From Winogradskyella alexanderae (GTDB lineage: Bacteria > Bacteroidota > Bacteroidia > Flavobacteriales > Flavobacteriaceae): DNA of 64,000 bases. The notes under the pieces are model-generated. The model did no database searches, was not told the DNA's origin, and saw nothing but the letters and a program-made list of their open reading frames with translations. Both the position numbers and the translations under genes were made by a program. Position 1 is the stretch's first letter. Each line of letters begins with the position of its first letter. The stretch spans positions 1 to 64,000 of the forward strand of contig NZ_JAIUJR010000008.1 in NCBI RefSeq assembly GCF_020166335.1, in the 5' to 3' direction. Shown here one piece after another: positions 36,945 through 45,815 of the stretch.

Positions 36945-37418
36945 ATGGGATACAGCTTAGACAAAATAGATACTCAAATACTTAGCATTCTTCAAAAGAA
37001 CAGTAACCGCACCACTAAAAGCATTGCAGATGAGTTAGGTATGACAACTTCACCTGTTTTTGAACGTATTAAAAAGTTGGAAAAAGAAGGTTATATCAAG
37101 AAGTATGTAGCCATACTGGATAATAAAAAAATAGGCCTAAAACTTACCGTATTCATTGGAATTACACTTCAAGGACACACGCGAAGCTATCTCGAGAAAT
37201 TCGTAACTGAAATAAATAATTTCCCCGAAGTCATTGAATGCCATCGCGTAAGTGGAAATTTTGATTACCTACTAAAGCTTGTTGTTGAGGATATTGAAGC
37301 TTATGAGCATTTTATTATTTCAAAATTGACGCTTTTGCCATACCTAGGGAATGTACAAAGCTTAATTACACTCTCAACAGGCAAAGAAACAAATGAGATT
37401 GATTTAAGTATAATCTAA
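36945..37418 (+). CDS. Lrp/AsnC family transcriptional regulator
   Basis: A 157-residue regulator with an N-terminal helix-turn-helix (about 3-60: LDKIDTQILSILQKNSNRTT, FERIKKLEKEGYIKKY) and a C-terminal RAM ligand-binding domain (about 68-150: FPEVIECHRVSGNFDYLLK). ATG at 36945 is chosen since the HTH begins just after it; GTG at 36891 and ATG at 36921 would add an unusual tail. It is divergent from E2-ilvE-E1, and the bkd operon of Pseudomonas putida is controlled by an Lrp-family protein (BkdR), so the same role is likely. Its stop directly abuts that of paaY on the other strand. Confidence 0.88.
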   Translation: MGYSLDKIDTQILSILQKNSNRTTKSIADELGMTTSPVFERIKKLEKEGYIKKYVAILDNKKIGLKLTVFIGITLQGHTRSYLEKFVTEINNFPEVIECHRVSGNFDYLLKLVVEDIEAYEHFIISKLTLLPYLGNVQSLITLSTGKETNEIDLSII

Positions 37419-38018
37419 TTACTTTTTATTGAAGGTTTCACGAAGGGTCTTATACACATCGTCCTGAACTTTCATTTGCTCAGGTACTTCTTTTAGTGGC
37501 ACAACTTCTCTTAATGTTTCGTGACATTCTTTGGGTAATTGCTGATACAATTCAGTTCCTTTAGTTTTCCATTCAATCATTTCATCATTGACCTCACGTA
37601 CAATTTTTGCCGGATTACCTATCACTAAACTGCGCTTTGGAATTACGGTCTCCGCTTTTACTAATGCCATGGCACCAACTATTGATTCCTCTCCAATTAC
37701 AGCATCATCCATTATCACCGAATTCATTCCTATTAAACAGTTCCTCCCGAGATTAGCACCATGGATAATGGCTCCATGTCCAACATGAGCATTTTCATGT
37801 AGGGTTATTGATTTTCCTGGAAACATATGTATGGTACAATTTTCCTGAACATTTACCCCATCTTCAACAATTATTTGCCCCCAATCCCCTCGAATGGCTG
37901 CTCCAGGACCTATATAACAGTTCTTTCCAATAATTACATTGCCCGTAACAGCCGCTAAAGGATGAACAAAACTACTTTCGTGCACTACTGGGATATAACC
38001 TTGAAAGCTGTAAATCAT
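37419..38018 (-). CDS. paaY: PaaY-like hexapeptide-repeat protein (gamma carbonic anhydrase fold), thioesterase
   Basis: A 199-residue left-handed beta-helix protein. Hexapeptide repeats run through about 20-130 (VHPLAAVTGNVIIGKNCYIG, HENAHVGHGAIIHGANLGRN), with metal-site His residues in HVGHGAIIHG. PaaY of E. coli belongs to this family and hydrolyses dead-end CoA thioesters of the phenylacetate pathway. It is the last gene of the paa operon and overlaps the upstream gene by 1 bp, supporting the name. Confidence 0.85.
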   Translation of the reverse strand: MIYSFQGYIPVVHESSFVHPLAAVTGNVIIGKNCYIGPGAAIRGDWGQIIVEDGVNVQENCTIHMFPGKSITLHENAHVGHGAIIHGANLGRNCLIGMNSVIMDDAVIGEESIVGAMALVKAETVIPKRSLVIGNPAKIVREVNDEMIEWKTKGTELYQQLPKECHETLREVVPLKEVPEQMKVQDDVYKTLRETFNKK

Positions 38019-38776
38019 TATTTAAATCGTTTAAGTGTTTCTTTAGTAAAATCACTTAAAACCAATCGTCCACTAATAGATGCACGTTCGGCTAGTAAAC
38101 TATCCCAGTTTTCAGTTCCTTTCCAGAACATGGATTTCATTTCTTTCATGGCTTCCGTGTTGTAATTGCACAAATTCTCAGCAAATATTTTTACAGCTTC
38201 GTCCAACTCTTCAGTAGATTGATACACCTGCGTAAACAAACCTTTCTCTTTAGCCCAGTCAGCAGGATAAAAAGTATTGGCATCAATAGCAATTTGGGAC
38301 ATTCCACTTAATCCTAATTTTCGTTCTACAGCTGGGCCAACTACAAAAGGGCCAATCCCAACATTCAATTCGCTTAACTTAATTGCCGCATATTTTGTTG
38401 CCATACAATAATCTGTTGCTGAGGCTAGACCAACACCGCCACCAACAGTTTTACCTTGTATACGGCCAATAATAAATTTGGGACATTTACGCATTGCGTT
38501 AATTACATTAGCAAAACCAGAAAAGAACACCTTTCCTGTTGCTTCATCATTAATATTTATGAGTTCATTAAAACTAGCTCCTGCACAAAACGTCCTATCA
38601 CCACCACTTTTGAGTACTATGACTTTTACAGATTCATTTTTACCAGCATCAGTGATTGTTTTTGCTAATTCTGCTAAAATATCTCCTGGTAATGAATTAT
38701 GTGCAGGATGATAAAACTCAATATATCCTACTTCGTTTTCAATTGTTAGTTTAACGTATGGCTTATTATCTGACAT
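38018..38776 (-). CDS. Enoyl-CoA hydratase/isomerase family protein, PaaF-like by position
   Basis: A 252-residue crotonase-fold protein. The oxyanion-hole loop is present (FCAGASFNEL, about 69-78), and GKTVGGGVGLASATDY (about 116-131) is the second half. At the place where hydratases have the first catalytic Glu (GGGCELA) there is Gly (GGGVGLA); the second Glu is kept (KLSELNVGIG). So it may be an isomerase or use a different mechanism. By position, PaaF (2,3-dehydroadipyl-CoA hydratase) would be expected. It overlaps paaY by 1 bp and follows paaZ by 2 bp. Confidence 0.75.
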   Translation of the reverse strand: MSDNKPYVKLTIENEVGYIEFYHPAHNSLPGDILAELAKTITDAGKNESVKVIVLKSGGDRTFCAGASFNELININDEATGKVFFSGFANVINAMRKCPKFIIGRIQGKTVGGGVGLASATDYCMATKYAAIKLSELNVGIGPFVVGPAVERKLGLSGMSQIAIDANTFYPADWAKEKGLFTQVYQSTEELDEAVKIFAENLCNYNTEAMKEMKSMFWKGTENWDSLLAERASISGRLVLSDFTKETLKRFK

Positions 38777-38778
38777 AA

Positions 38779-41316
38779 CTATATTAATCCAAATTGTTCA
38801 AAATGATGATTAAAGTGTTTTCTATGGAATAAATTCCATTCGTAACGGTTAAGCTCTCCAAATACTAGATTCTTTAATTTAGCCTCTGGATGCTCCTTGT
38901 AGTATTCTACAAAATTATCATATGCCTCAATTAATTTTATTTTTGCAGCTTCCAGATTCTCATGCTTTGAAGATTTTATTTCGTCTTCCAAACGTAATGG
39001 TGCCGCAAAATTCTTTGGCATCGGTTCATAATTGTATAAGGTATTATGAACTTTTTCTAGAATTTTCTCTGGTGTTTGTATTTCGAAATTTTGAATTTCT
39101 CCAGATGAGATTCTCACTGAATACTCCAGATGTTCCAGCATCTGCTGTGCTGTCATTTTGCCCCAAAGTGGCTTTGATTCCGCAGTAAGCTTGCTTAAAT
39201 ATTTTGTTATTGATTCTTTATTAATCTCAACAAATGTTTCCTGCTTTTTTTGAACCATTGTTAGAATGGTAGCAACAGCGACTAAAGGCGTATCCTTATC
39301 CGATTTTTGACTTTCAGGTCTGCTTTCAAAATTTGCATCAAATACCTCTACATGCCATTTTACTATTCCACTTGGATGTTCAGCTGAGACGACATCACGA
39401 TCTACTTTTTCCTTACAAGTGAGGCGCACATAAATAGTGTCATTGTGATACAATGGACGTAAAAATCTAATGCTGTCCAATCCATAATTTGCTGCTACTG
39501 GACCTTTATTTGGATAGACAAATAAGCCTGCTGCCGCAGAAATTATAAAATATCCATGAGCCGTGCGCTTTTCAAAAATACTCCCATCTAATGAGGTTGT
39601 ATCCGTATGTGCATAGAAATGATCCCAAGTGAGATTTGCAAAATTAATTATGTCTGAATCTGTAATGGTTCGTTTATGGGTTTTTAAGGACATTCCTGGC
39701 TGAATGTCTTCCCAATGATATTTAAATGGGTGTTGTTCTGCCTCTTTATACTTAGCATTCTGCTGATATATTCCCGTAATTTCAGTAATTGTTGTAGGTG
39801 TACCTTGAATTGCTGTGCGTTGCAAATAATGCTTTATACCGCGCATGCCTCCCATTTCTTCGCCTCCACCTGCACGACCAGGACCACCATGCACCAAATA
39901 AGGTAATGGTGAACCATGTCCTGTGCTCTCTTTAGCACTTTCTCTATTTAAAACTAAAATCCTTCCATGATGACTTGCCGCATTAACTACATAATCTTTA
40001 GCAATTTTGTCATCATAAGTAACGATAGATGACACCAAAGATCCTTTGCCCATTTGAGCCAAAATTACAGCTTCATCTAGAGATTTATAAGGCATTATGG
40101 TACTGACTGGACCAAATGCTTCGCGTTCATGAATTACGGTATTTTCAAACGGATGATCTGCCCTTAAAAGAATTGGACTTATAAATGCACCTTTTTCGGC
40201 ATCGGCACCAATCGTTTCTATTTTATCCAAATTACCGTACACTATTTGCGCTTCTTTGGCTAAATCGGAAACCGAATCCTTAACTGCCTTTACTTGTTGA
40301 TGACTAATTAAAGAGCCCATCCGTACTTCTTTTAATCTTGGGTCTCCAATAGTAACTCTATCAAGGGCTTTTCCTAATGCTATTTGAACGTCTTCAACCA
40401 AATTCTCTGGCACTATAATTCTGCGAATAGCAGTACATTTTTGTCCTGCTTTTACAGTCATTTCCTTACGGACTTCCTTAACAAAAAGATCAAACTCGGG
40501 CGTTCCCGGCACAGCATCCTCTCCCAAAATAGAAGCATTTAATGAGTCTGCTTCTGTCGTAAACGGGACAGACTCTTCAATTAATCGAGGATGTGCCTTT
40601 AACAATCTTCCTGTTGATGCAGAACCAGTAAATGTGACCACATCTTGAGATTCTACAGTATCTAATATATTTCGAATTGTTCCATTGATAATCTGCAAAG
40701 CACCCTCCGGTAAAATATCCGATTCTATTATTGTCCTTGCCACTGCTTCAGCCAAATACGAAGATGATGGTGCAGGAAGAACAACAGCCGGAACACCAGC
40801 CATCCAATTCACCGCGCATTTTTCCAACATTCCCCAAACTGGGAAGTTAAAGGCATTAATATGAACAGCCACTCCTTTCTTAGGAACCATAATATGATGC
40901 GCCATAAAACGCCCACCTCGTGACAAATCTATTGGATCTCCTTCTACATGAAATGGTTGATTGGGGAATAACTTACGTAATGACGCATTGGCAAATAAAT
41001 TACCAAAACCGCCTTCTATATCAATCCAACTATCAACTTTTGTCGCACCTGTCCTATAACTTAGTTCGTAGAAAGAATCTTTACGTTTGGAAAGATATAA
41101 AGCCAATTTTTTGAGCATATTACCGCGCTCCTGAAAGGTCATTTTGCGAAGTTTTTCACCTCCTTTAATCCTTCCATATTGAAGAATATCAGGTATATCT
41201 AAGCCTTCAATAGCAACTGAAGCAAAAGCCTCTCCAGTAACTGCATCTAAGACTGGTAAGCCTTCTTCAGTACCTGTTGTCCATTGGCCTTGGACATAAT
41301 GTTGAATTTTCTTCAT
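38779..41316 (-). CDS. paaZ: PaaZ: oxepin-CoA hydrolase / semialdehyde dehydrogenase with extra C-terminal DinB/DUF1569-like domain
   Basis: PaaZ opens oxepin-CoA and oxidises the resulting 3-oxo-5,6-didehydrosuberyl-CoA semialdehyde. The 845 residues exceed the roughly 680 of E. coli PaaZ. Order: aldehyde dehydrogenase (about 1-520, with VTFTGSASTGRLL and the catalytic Cys in KAGQKCTAIRRI), MaoC-type hydratase (about 540-685, NLTWDHFYAHTD), then about 155 residues (691-845) resembling DinB/DUF1569: WGKMTAQQMLEHLEYS (His729) and a C-terminal cluster at His831, 834, 837 and 838 that could bind metal. ATG at 41316 lies 1 bp from the thiolase stop; a GTG 3 codons earlier is less likely. Confidence 0.92.
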   Translation of the reverse strand: MKKIQHYVQGQWTTGTEEGLPVLDAVTGEAFASVAIEGLDIPDILQYGRIKGGEKLRKMTFQERGNMLKKLALYLSKRKDSFYELSYRTGATKVDSWIDIEGGFGNLFANASLRKLFPNQPFHVEGDPIDLSRGGRFMAHHIMVPKKGVAVHINAFNFPVWGMLEKCAVNWMAGVPAVVLPAPSSSYLAEAVARTIIESDILPEGALQIINGTIRNILDTVESQDVVTFTGSASTGRLLKAHPRLIEESVPFTTEADSLNASILGEDAVPGTPEFDLFVKEVRKEMTVKAGQKCTAIRRIIVPENLVEDVQIALGKALDRVTIGDPRLKEVRMGSLISHQQVKAVKDSVSDLAKEAQIVYGNLDKIETIGADAEKGAFISPILLRADHPFENTVIHEREAFGPVSTIMPYKSLDEAVILAQMGKGSLVSSIVTYDDKIAKDYVVNAASHHGRILVLNRESAKESTGHGSPLPYLVHGGPGRAGGGEEMGGMRGIKHYLQRTAIQGTPTTITEITGIYQQNAKYKEAEQHPFKYHWEDIQPGMSLKTHKRTITDSDIINFANLTWDHFYAHTDTTSLDGSIFEKRTAHGYFIISAAAGLFVYPNKGPVAANYGLDSIRFLRPLYHNDTIYVRLTCKEKVDRDVVSAEHPSGIVKWHVEVFDANFESRPESQKSDKDTPLVAVATILTMVQKKQETFVEINKESITKYLSKLTAESKPLWGKMTAQQMLEHLEYSVRISSGEIQNFEIQTPEKILEKVHNTLYNYEPMPKNFAAPLRLEDEIKSSKHENLEAAKIKLIEAYDNFVEYYKEHPEAKLKNLVFGELNRYEWNLFHRKHFNHHFEQFGLI

Positions 41317-41317
41317 T

Positions 41318-42526
41318 TTAAACACGTTCTAAAATTGTCGCATAACCTTGACCCACTCCAATACACATGGTAACCAAGGCATATTTCTTTTCTTGCTCAT
41401 GTAACTCTAAAGCCGCAGAGTATGCTATCCTTGCACCAGTCACTCCTAATGGATGGCCAATGGCTATTGACCCTCCATTTGGGTTTAACCTTGAATCATT
41501 GTCAGCTAATCCCCAAACTCTTGTGCACGCTAATGCTTGAGCTGCAAAAGCTTCATTAAGTTCTATTATATCCATATCATCCATTGTTAAACCAGCCTTG
41601 TCGAGTGCTTTATTCGATGCCTGTACAGGACCAATACCCATGATTCTAGGTTCAACACCTACAACTGCGGAACTCACAATTTTGGCAATGGGTTTTAAGT
41701 TATATTTTTCAACAGCATCATCTGAAGCAATTATTGTAGCGACTGCTCCATCATTTAATCCTGATGAATTCCCAGCCGTTACACTTCCACCTTCCTTTTT
41801 GAATGCTGGTCTGAGTTTTCCCAAGACTTCTTTTGTAGTATTTGGTTTTACAAATTCGTCCTTAGAAAATATTATAGGATCTTTTTTACGTTGTGGAATT
41901 TCAACATTCACAATTTCTTTTGCCAATCTCCCATTTTCTTGTGCTTTAGAAGCTTTCATTTGGCTCCAATAGGCAAAATTATCCTGATCTTCCCTTGAAA
42001 TTTTATATTTTTCTACCAGATTCTCAGCCGTAACTCCCATACCATCTGTACCATACATTTGATGCATTTTTGGATTAACAAAACGCCATCCGAATGTAGA
42101 ATCATACATTTTTGAATCGCCACCAAATGCGCTTGACGGTTTTGCTATCACATATGGTCCGCGAGTCATATTTTCTACTCCTCCGGAAATGAACAGATCA
42201 CCATCTCCAGCCTTAATAGCACGATTCGCATGGATTATTGCAGATAATCCTGAACTACATAAGCGATTTACAGTTTCGCCAGGAACCGTAAATGGCAATC
42301 CTGCTAACAATGAAGCCATTCTAGCTACATTGCGGTTATCTTCTCCAGCCTGATTAGCACAACCCATTATAACATCGTCATAAGCTTCTTTAGGAATATT
42401 TGGATTTCGCTTTACCACTTCAGAAATTACTATCGCAGCTAAATCATCTGTTCTAACCGAAGATAAGGTACCCTTATAATTAGCTATTGGGGTTCTAATC
42501 CCGTCAATTATATATGCTTCTTTCAT
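41318..42526 (-). CDS. paaJ: 3-oxoadipyl-CoA / 3-oxo-5,6-didehydrosuberyl-CoA thiolase PaaJ
   Basis: A 402-residue acetyl-CoA C-acyltransferase. Catalytic residues: nucleophilic Cys in VNRLCSSGLSAI (about 91), His in GHPLGVTGARI (about 358), and second Cys in TMCIGVGQG (about 390). In the paa pathway it cleaves both 3-oxo-5,6-didehydrosuberyl-CoA and 3-oxoadipyl-CoA to give acetyl-CoA and succinyl-CoA. It lies between paaI and paaZ in the operon with gaps of 3 and 1 bp. Confidence 0.94.
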   Translation of the reverse strand: MKEAYIIDGIRTPIANYKGTLSSVRTDDLAAIVISEVVKRNPNIPKEAYDDVIMGCANQAGEDNRNVARMASLLAGLPFTVPGETVNRLCSSGLSAIIHANRAIKAGDGDLFISGGVENMTRGPYVIAKPSSAFGGDSKMYDSTFGWRFVNPKMHQMYGTDGMGVTAENLVEKYKISREDQDNFAYWSQMKASKAQENGRLAKEIVNVEIPQRKKDPIIFSKDEFVKPNTTKEVLGKLRPAFKKEGGSVTAGNSSGLNDGAVATIIASDDAVEKYNLKPIAKIVSSAVVGVEPRIMGIGPVQASNKALDKAGLTMDDMDIIELNEAFAAQALACTRVWGLADNDSRLNPNGGSIAIGHPLGVTGARIAYSAALELHEQEKKYALVTMCIGVGQGYATILERV

Positions 42527-42529
42527 TAT

Positions 42530-42937
42530 TTATTCTTCCCAATCTTTTTGAGTTCTATATACTATCCCTTTAAACAAAGCGACCAATTCGTCCTCACGTT
42601 TTACTTCAATAACATTGAAACCCAACTTATTTTTTACCTTTTCAATCACAGACTCTGCTACAAGGTAATCTCCTTTCTTCAAGGCTTCAATATGGTTAAT
42701 ACTAGATTCTATACTAACTGCATATTTACCGTGGGTATTAGCTGCATATCCACATGCAATATCAGCTAATGCATAACTCACACCTCCGTGAGCTTTACCC
42801 ATACTATTGAGCATGTCTTCTCTCACAGTCATCCCTACCTTACATCGTCCAATTTCACACTCCAAAATTTCCACTCCCATCCATGTACTGAACGGATCTT
42901 GACTAAGCATTTTGTATGGTATTTTTTCGCCTTGCAT
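42530..42937 (-). CDS. paaI: PaaI-like hotdog-fold acyl-CoA thioesterase
   Basis: A 135-residue hotdog-fold protein with the PaaI signature (MLNSMGKAHGGVSYALADIA, about 41-60, including the catalytic acidic helix and the GG turn). PaaI hydrolyses ring-hydroxylated phenylacetyl-CoA thioesters and relieves CoA trapping. It overlaps the upstream dehydrogenase by 1 bp. Confidence 0.92.
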   Translation of the reverse strand: MQGEKIPYKMLSQDPFSTWMGVEILECEIGRCKVGMTVREDMLNSMGKAHGGVSYALADIACGYAANTHGKYAVSIESSINHIEALKKGDYLVAESVIEKVKNKLGFNVIEVKREDELVALFKGIVYRTQKDWEE

Positions 42938-44091
42938 TAAAAGAATGTTTTATTTTCTCTAAGCATTTTGCGTAATATTGGGCTACATCGATATCTATCC
43001 TCGTGATACTCATTATAGAGATTATCCAACATTTCTACACACCATTCTATTCCTTTTTCGTCTGCCCAAGCTAACAGTCCTTTGGGATAATTGACTCCTT
43101 TAGTCATGGCATTATCAATATCTTCTGCTGATGCGATATTCAAGAACAAAGCATCTGCTGCTTCATTAATCAGCATGACCAAAATACGGTTGAATATTAT
43201 AGTGGCTAATTCTACATTTTTGATTGGTTCTGGCTTACTAGCTCCATCACTATAATCAAAGTAACCTTTACCCGATTTTCTACCTAAATAACCCGCCTCA
43301 GAAAATCTTTTTTGAGTAAAAGAAGGTTTGTATCTCGGATCATAATAGAATGCCTCAAATACAGATTCTGTCACCGTATAATTAATATCATTACCAATAA
43401 AATCCATAAGTTCAAAAGGTCCCATTCTGAATCCACCAACGGACTTCAAACTATAATCTATTGTTATAAAATCAGCTATACCTTCTTCATAGATACGAAG
43501 TGCCTCACCATAAAAGGGTCGAGCTACTCTGTTTACAATAAAACCAGGTGTATCTTTCGCTACTGCAATAGTTTTGCCCCAATTTGTTATAATATCTGTT
43601 GTTTTGGTCAATATTTCATTAGAGGTTTGTACAGCAGGAATCACCTCAACCAACTTCATCAATGGTGCTGGATTAAAGAAATGAATCCCAATGCAACGTT
43701 CAGGTTTATCTAATGCAGAAGCAATGGACGCGATTGATAAGCTAGAGGTATTTGATGCGATAATACAATCCTCTGAAACATAGGTTTCAAGATGTTCAAA
43801 AACAGTTCTTTTAATTTCTAAATTTTCTACAATGGCTTCAATTGTAAGATCGGAATCTGCCAAGTCGCCCAAATTATTAGTGTAGTCAATATTGGCTTGT
43901 ATTCTAGTCTTTTCAGTATCATCGATTCGGCCTTTCTCGATAAGACGGGAAAGAATTTTTTCTAATGAATTTTTAGCTTTTTCTAAAGCTTCATTATTAG
44001 TATCGTAAAGTTTAACAGCACATCCAGCAGTAGCGGCAACCTGAGCGATACCACTTCCCATTGTTCCAGAACCAATTATTCCTACATTCAT
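42937..44091 (-). CDS. paaH: 3-hydroxyacyl-CoA dehydrogenase PaaH
   Basis: A 384-residue NAD+-dependent enzyme. The N-terminal Rossmann fold starts VGIIGSGTMGSGIAQVAA (3-20), with the catalytic His in CIGIHFFNPAPLMKLVEVI (about 133-151) and conserved Asn in IIASNTSSLSIA. The C-terminal dimerisation domain (about 185-384) holds NRVARPFYGEA and the second helical repeat FNRILVMLINEAADAL. It oxidises 3-hydroxyadipyl-CoA. Shorter than E. coli PaaH (about 475). Gap to the upstream PLP lyase gene is 8 bp. Confidence 0.93.
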   Translation of the reverse strand: MNVGIIGSGTMGSGIAQVAATAGCAVKLYDTNNEALEKAKNSLEKILSRLIEKGRIDDTEKTRIQANIDYTNNLGDLADSDLTIEAIVENLEIKRTVFEHLETYVSEDCIIASNTSSLSIASIASALDKPERCIGIHFFNPAPLMKLVEVIPAVQTSNEILTKTTDIITNWGKTIAVAKDTPGFIVNRVARPFYGEALRIYEEGIADFITIDYSLKSVGGFRMGPFELMDFIGNDINYTVTESVFEAFYYDPRYKPSFTQKRFSEAGYLGRKSGKGYFDYSDGASKPEPIKNVELATIIFNRILVMLINEAADALFLNIASAEDIDNAMTKGVNYPKGLLAWADEKGIEWCVEMLDNLYNEYHEDRYRCSPILRKMLRENKTFF

Positions 44092-44099
44092 AACTTAAC

Positions 44100-45035
44100 T
44101 TAAAATGGTAAGTTTTTAACATCCACATTGCCACCAGACAATATAATTCCTACCTTCTTATTTTTAAACTCTTCTTTGTTCTTCAATAGTGCCGCAAAAG
44201 GCACTGCACATGAGGGCTCAATTATAATTTTCATCCGTTCCCATATTAGTTGCATTGCCTGGATAATCTCGTCCTCCTCGACTCTAATTATCTTATCAAC
44301 ATATTTTTGTATAATCGGAAAATTTCTATCTCCTAAGTGAGTCCTGAGGCCATCTGCAACAGTATTAAAGGTTTTGTTCGTTTCAATCTTTCCTGAAATC
44401 ATAGATCTGTAAGCGTCATCAACCTCCATAGGTTCTCCACCAATAACCTTGCAATTTGTAGCAAAATTATGAACCGCCAATGCCGTTCCTGCAATTAAAC
44501 CACCTCCGCCAATAGGAGCTAAAACCACATCTAAATCTGGATGATCCTCCAGTAATTCCATCGCAACAGTACTATTCCCATAAATCACCTCATCTTGGTT
44601 TGAAGGATGTAAAAAAGAAGCTCCTTTCTCATTTTGTATTTTTTCTGCAGTTGCCTCACGAGCCTGTGGTGTTGACTCACACTCAATAATTTCACCTTCA
44701 TAGGTTTTTACACCATCCTTTTTAACCTGAGGTGCATTTTTAGGCATAACAATATAAGCTTTTACACCCAATTTTTGAGCCGCCAAGGACACTGCCTGTG
44801 CAAAATTACCAGAAGAATGTGTTACTACTCCTTTTTGTCGCTCCTCATCAGATAAAGACAAAATCGCATTTGCTGCTCCTCTCATCTTGAACGCTCCCAT
44901 TTTCTGGAAGTTTTCACACTTAAAAAATAATTTCGCCCCACTTAAGTCATCTAACAATTGTGATGTTAACACAGGTGTGCGATGAATATAGGGCTGAATA
45001 CGCTCCTTAACTGCTATAAGTGTTTCTTTATTCAA
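44100..45035 (-). CDS. Threonine/serine dehydratase-like PLP enzyme inside the paa operon
   Basis: A 311-residue fold-type II PLP enzyme resembling serine racemase and catabolic threonine ammonia-lyase. Visible: FKCENFQKMGAFKMRGA with the PLP lysine (about residue 49), SSGNFAQAVSLAA (about 74-86), and the phosphate loop PIGGGGLIAGTAL (about 173-185). It has no regulatory ACT domain. The function in a paa operon is not obvious; it may deaminate Ser/Thr, racemise serine, or act on another amino acid. It abuts paaG without a gap, so it is translated with the pathway. Confidence 0.85.
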   Translation of the reverse strand: MNKETLIAVKERIQPYIHRTPVLTSQLLDDLSGAKLFFKCENFQKMGAFKMRGAANAILSLSDEERQKGVVTHSSGNFAQAVSLAAQKLGVKAYIVMPKNAPQVKKDGVKTYEGEIIECESTPQAREATAEKIQNEKGASFLHPSNQDEVIYGNSTVAMELLEDHPDLDVVLAPIGGGGLIAGTALAVHNFATNCKVIGGEPMEVDDAYRSMISGKIETNKTFNTVADGLRTHLGDRNFPIIQKYVDKIIRVEEDEIIQAMQLIWERMKIIIEPSCAVPFAALLKNKEEFKNKKVGIILSGGNVDVKNLPF

Positions 45036-45815
45036 TTAGCCGCCTTTAAAGTTAGGATTACGTTTTTCTATAAACGCAGCCACACCTTCAGCATAGTCTT
45101 CACTTTGAGCCGCTTCAATTTGATATTTTGATTCCATTGCCAATTGGTCTTCTAGGGAATTACCCATGGATGCATTGAGAAGTCCTTTGATCATTCCCAA
45201 GGCTTTAGTTGGCATATTTGCAAGTTTTACAGATAACTGGGTTACTGTATCCTCAAAAGATTCTGCAGGCACACATTTATATATCATTCCTATTTTCTCA
45301 GCCTCAATTGCACTAACCTTATCTCCTAACATTGCTAAAGCCGATGCTTTTTGAAATCCAATTAATCGTGGCAAGAAAAAAGTACCTGCACTATCCGGTA
45401 CTAGACCAATTAAACTAAATGCTTGAATAAAACTAACTTTTTCATGGGCTACGACAATATCACAAGCTAAAGCAATATTAGCACCAGCACCAGCAGCCAC
45501 ACCATTTATAGCTCCTAAAACTGGCTTTTTTATATTCCTGATTTTAAGAATAATTGGATTGTAGTGTTCCTCTAATATTTTTTTAAATCCAGGATTTAAA
45601 TCAGGGTCTGTAACCTCTTTCAAATCTTGTCCAGCACAAAACGCTTTACCCTTACCTGTTAAAACCATGGCCCTCACGCCTGGATTAGAAGCACAATCAT
45701 CTAAAACTTTTTGCAGATTTAGTGCCATTTCACGATTGAAACTATTAAATACTTCAGGTCGATTAAGAGCAATGGTCGCTACTTTATCTACTATTTCTAA
45801 TTCAATAAAATTCAT
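45036..45815 (-). CDS. paaG: Ring-1,2-epoxyphenylacetyl-CoA isomerase PaaG
   Basis: A 259-residue crotonase-fold protein that turns the ring epoxide into oxepin-CoA (and isomerises didehydroadipyl-CoA). It carries FCAGQDLKEV (about 61-70) and GVAAGAGANIALACDIVVA (about 104-122). The catalytic Asp is in GLVPDSAGTFFLPRL (about 136-150), as in known PaaG where that loop reads VPDAGGT. It overlaps the upstream VOC gene by 1 bp. Confidence 0.93.
   Translation of the reverse strand: MNFIELEIVDKVATIALNRPEVFNSFNREMALNLQKVLDDCASNPGVRAMVLTGKGKAFCAGQDLKEVTDPDLNPGFKKILEEHYNPIILKIRNIKKPVLGAINGVAAGAGANIALACDIVVAHEKVSFIQAFSLIGLVPDSAGTFFLPRLIGFQKASALAMLGDKVSAIEAEKIGMIYKCVPAESFEDTVTQLSVKLANMPTKALGMIKGLLNASMGNSLEDQLAMESKYQIEAAQSEDYAEGVAAFIEKRNPNFKGG

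Noticed and set aside
41598..41972. 124-residue open frame on the plus strand
   Set aside because: Antisense to the paaJ thiolase; no recognised domain.
43312..43713. 133-residue open frame on the plus strand
   Set aside because: Lies wholly opposite paaH, which is strongly supported; composition is not protein-like.
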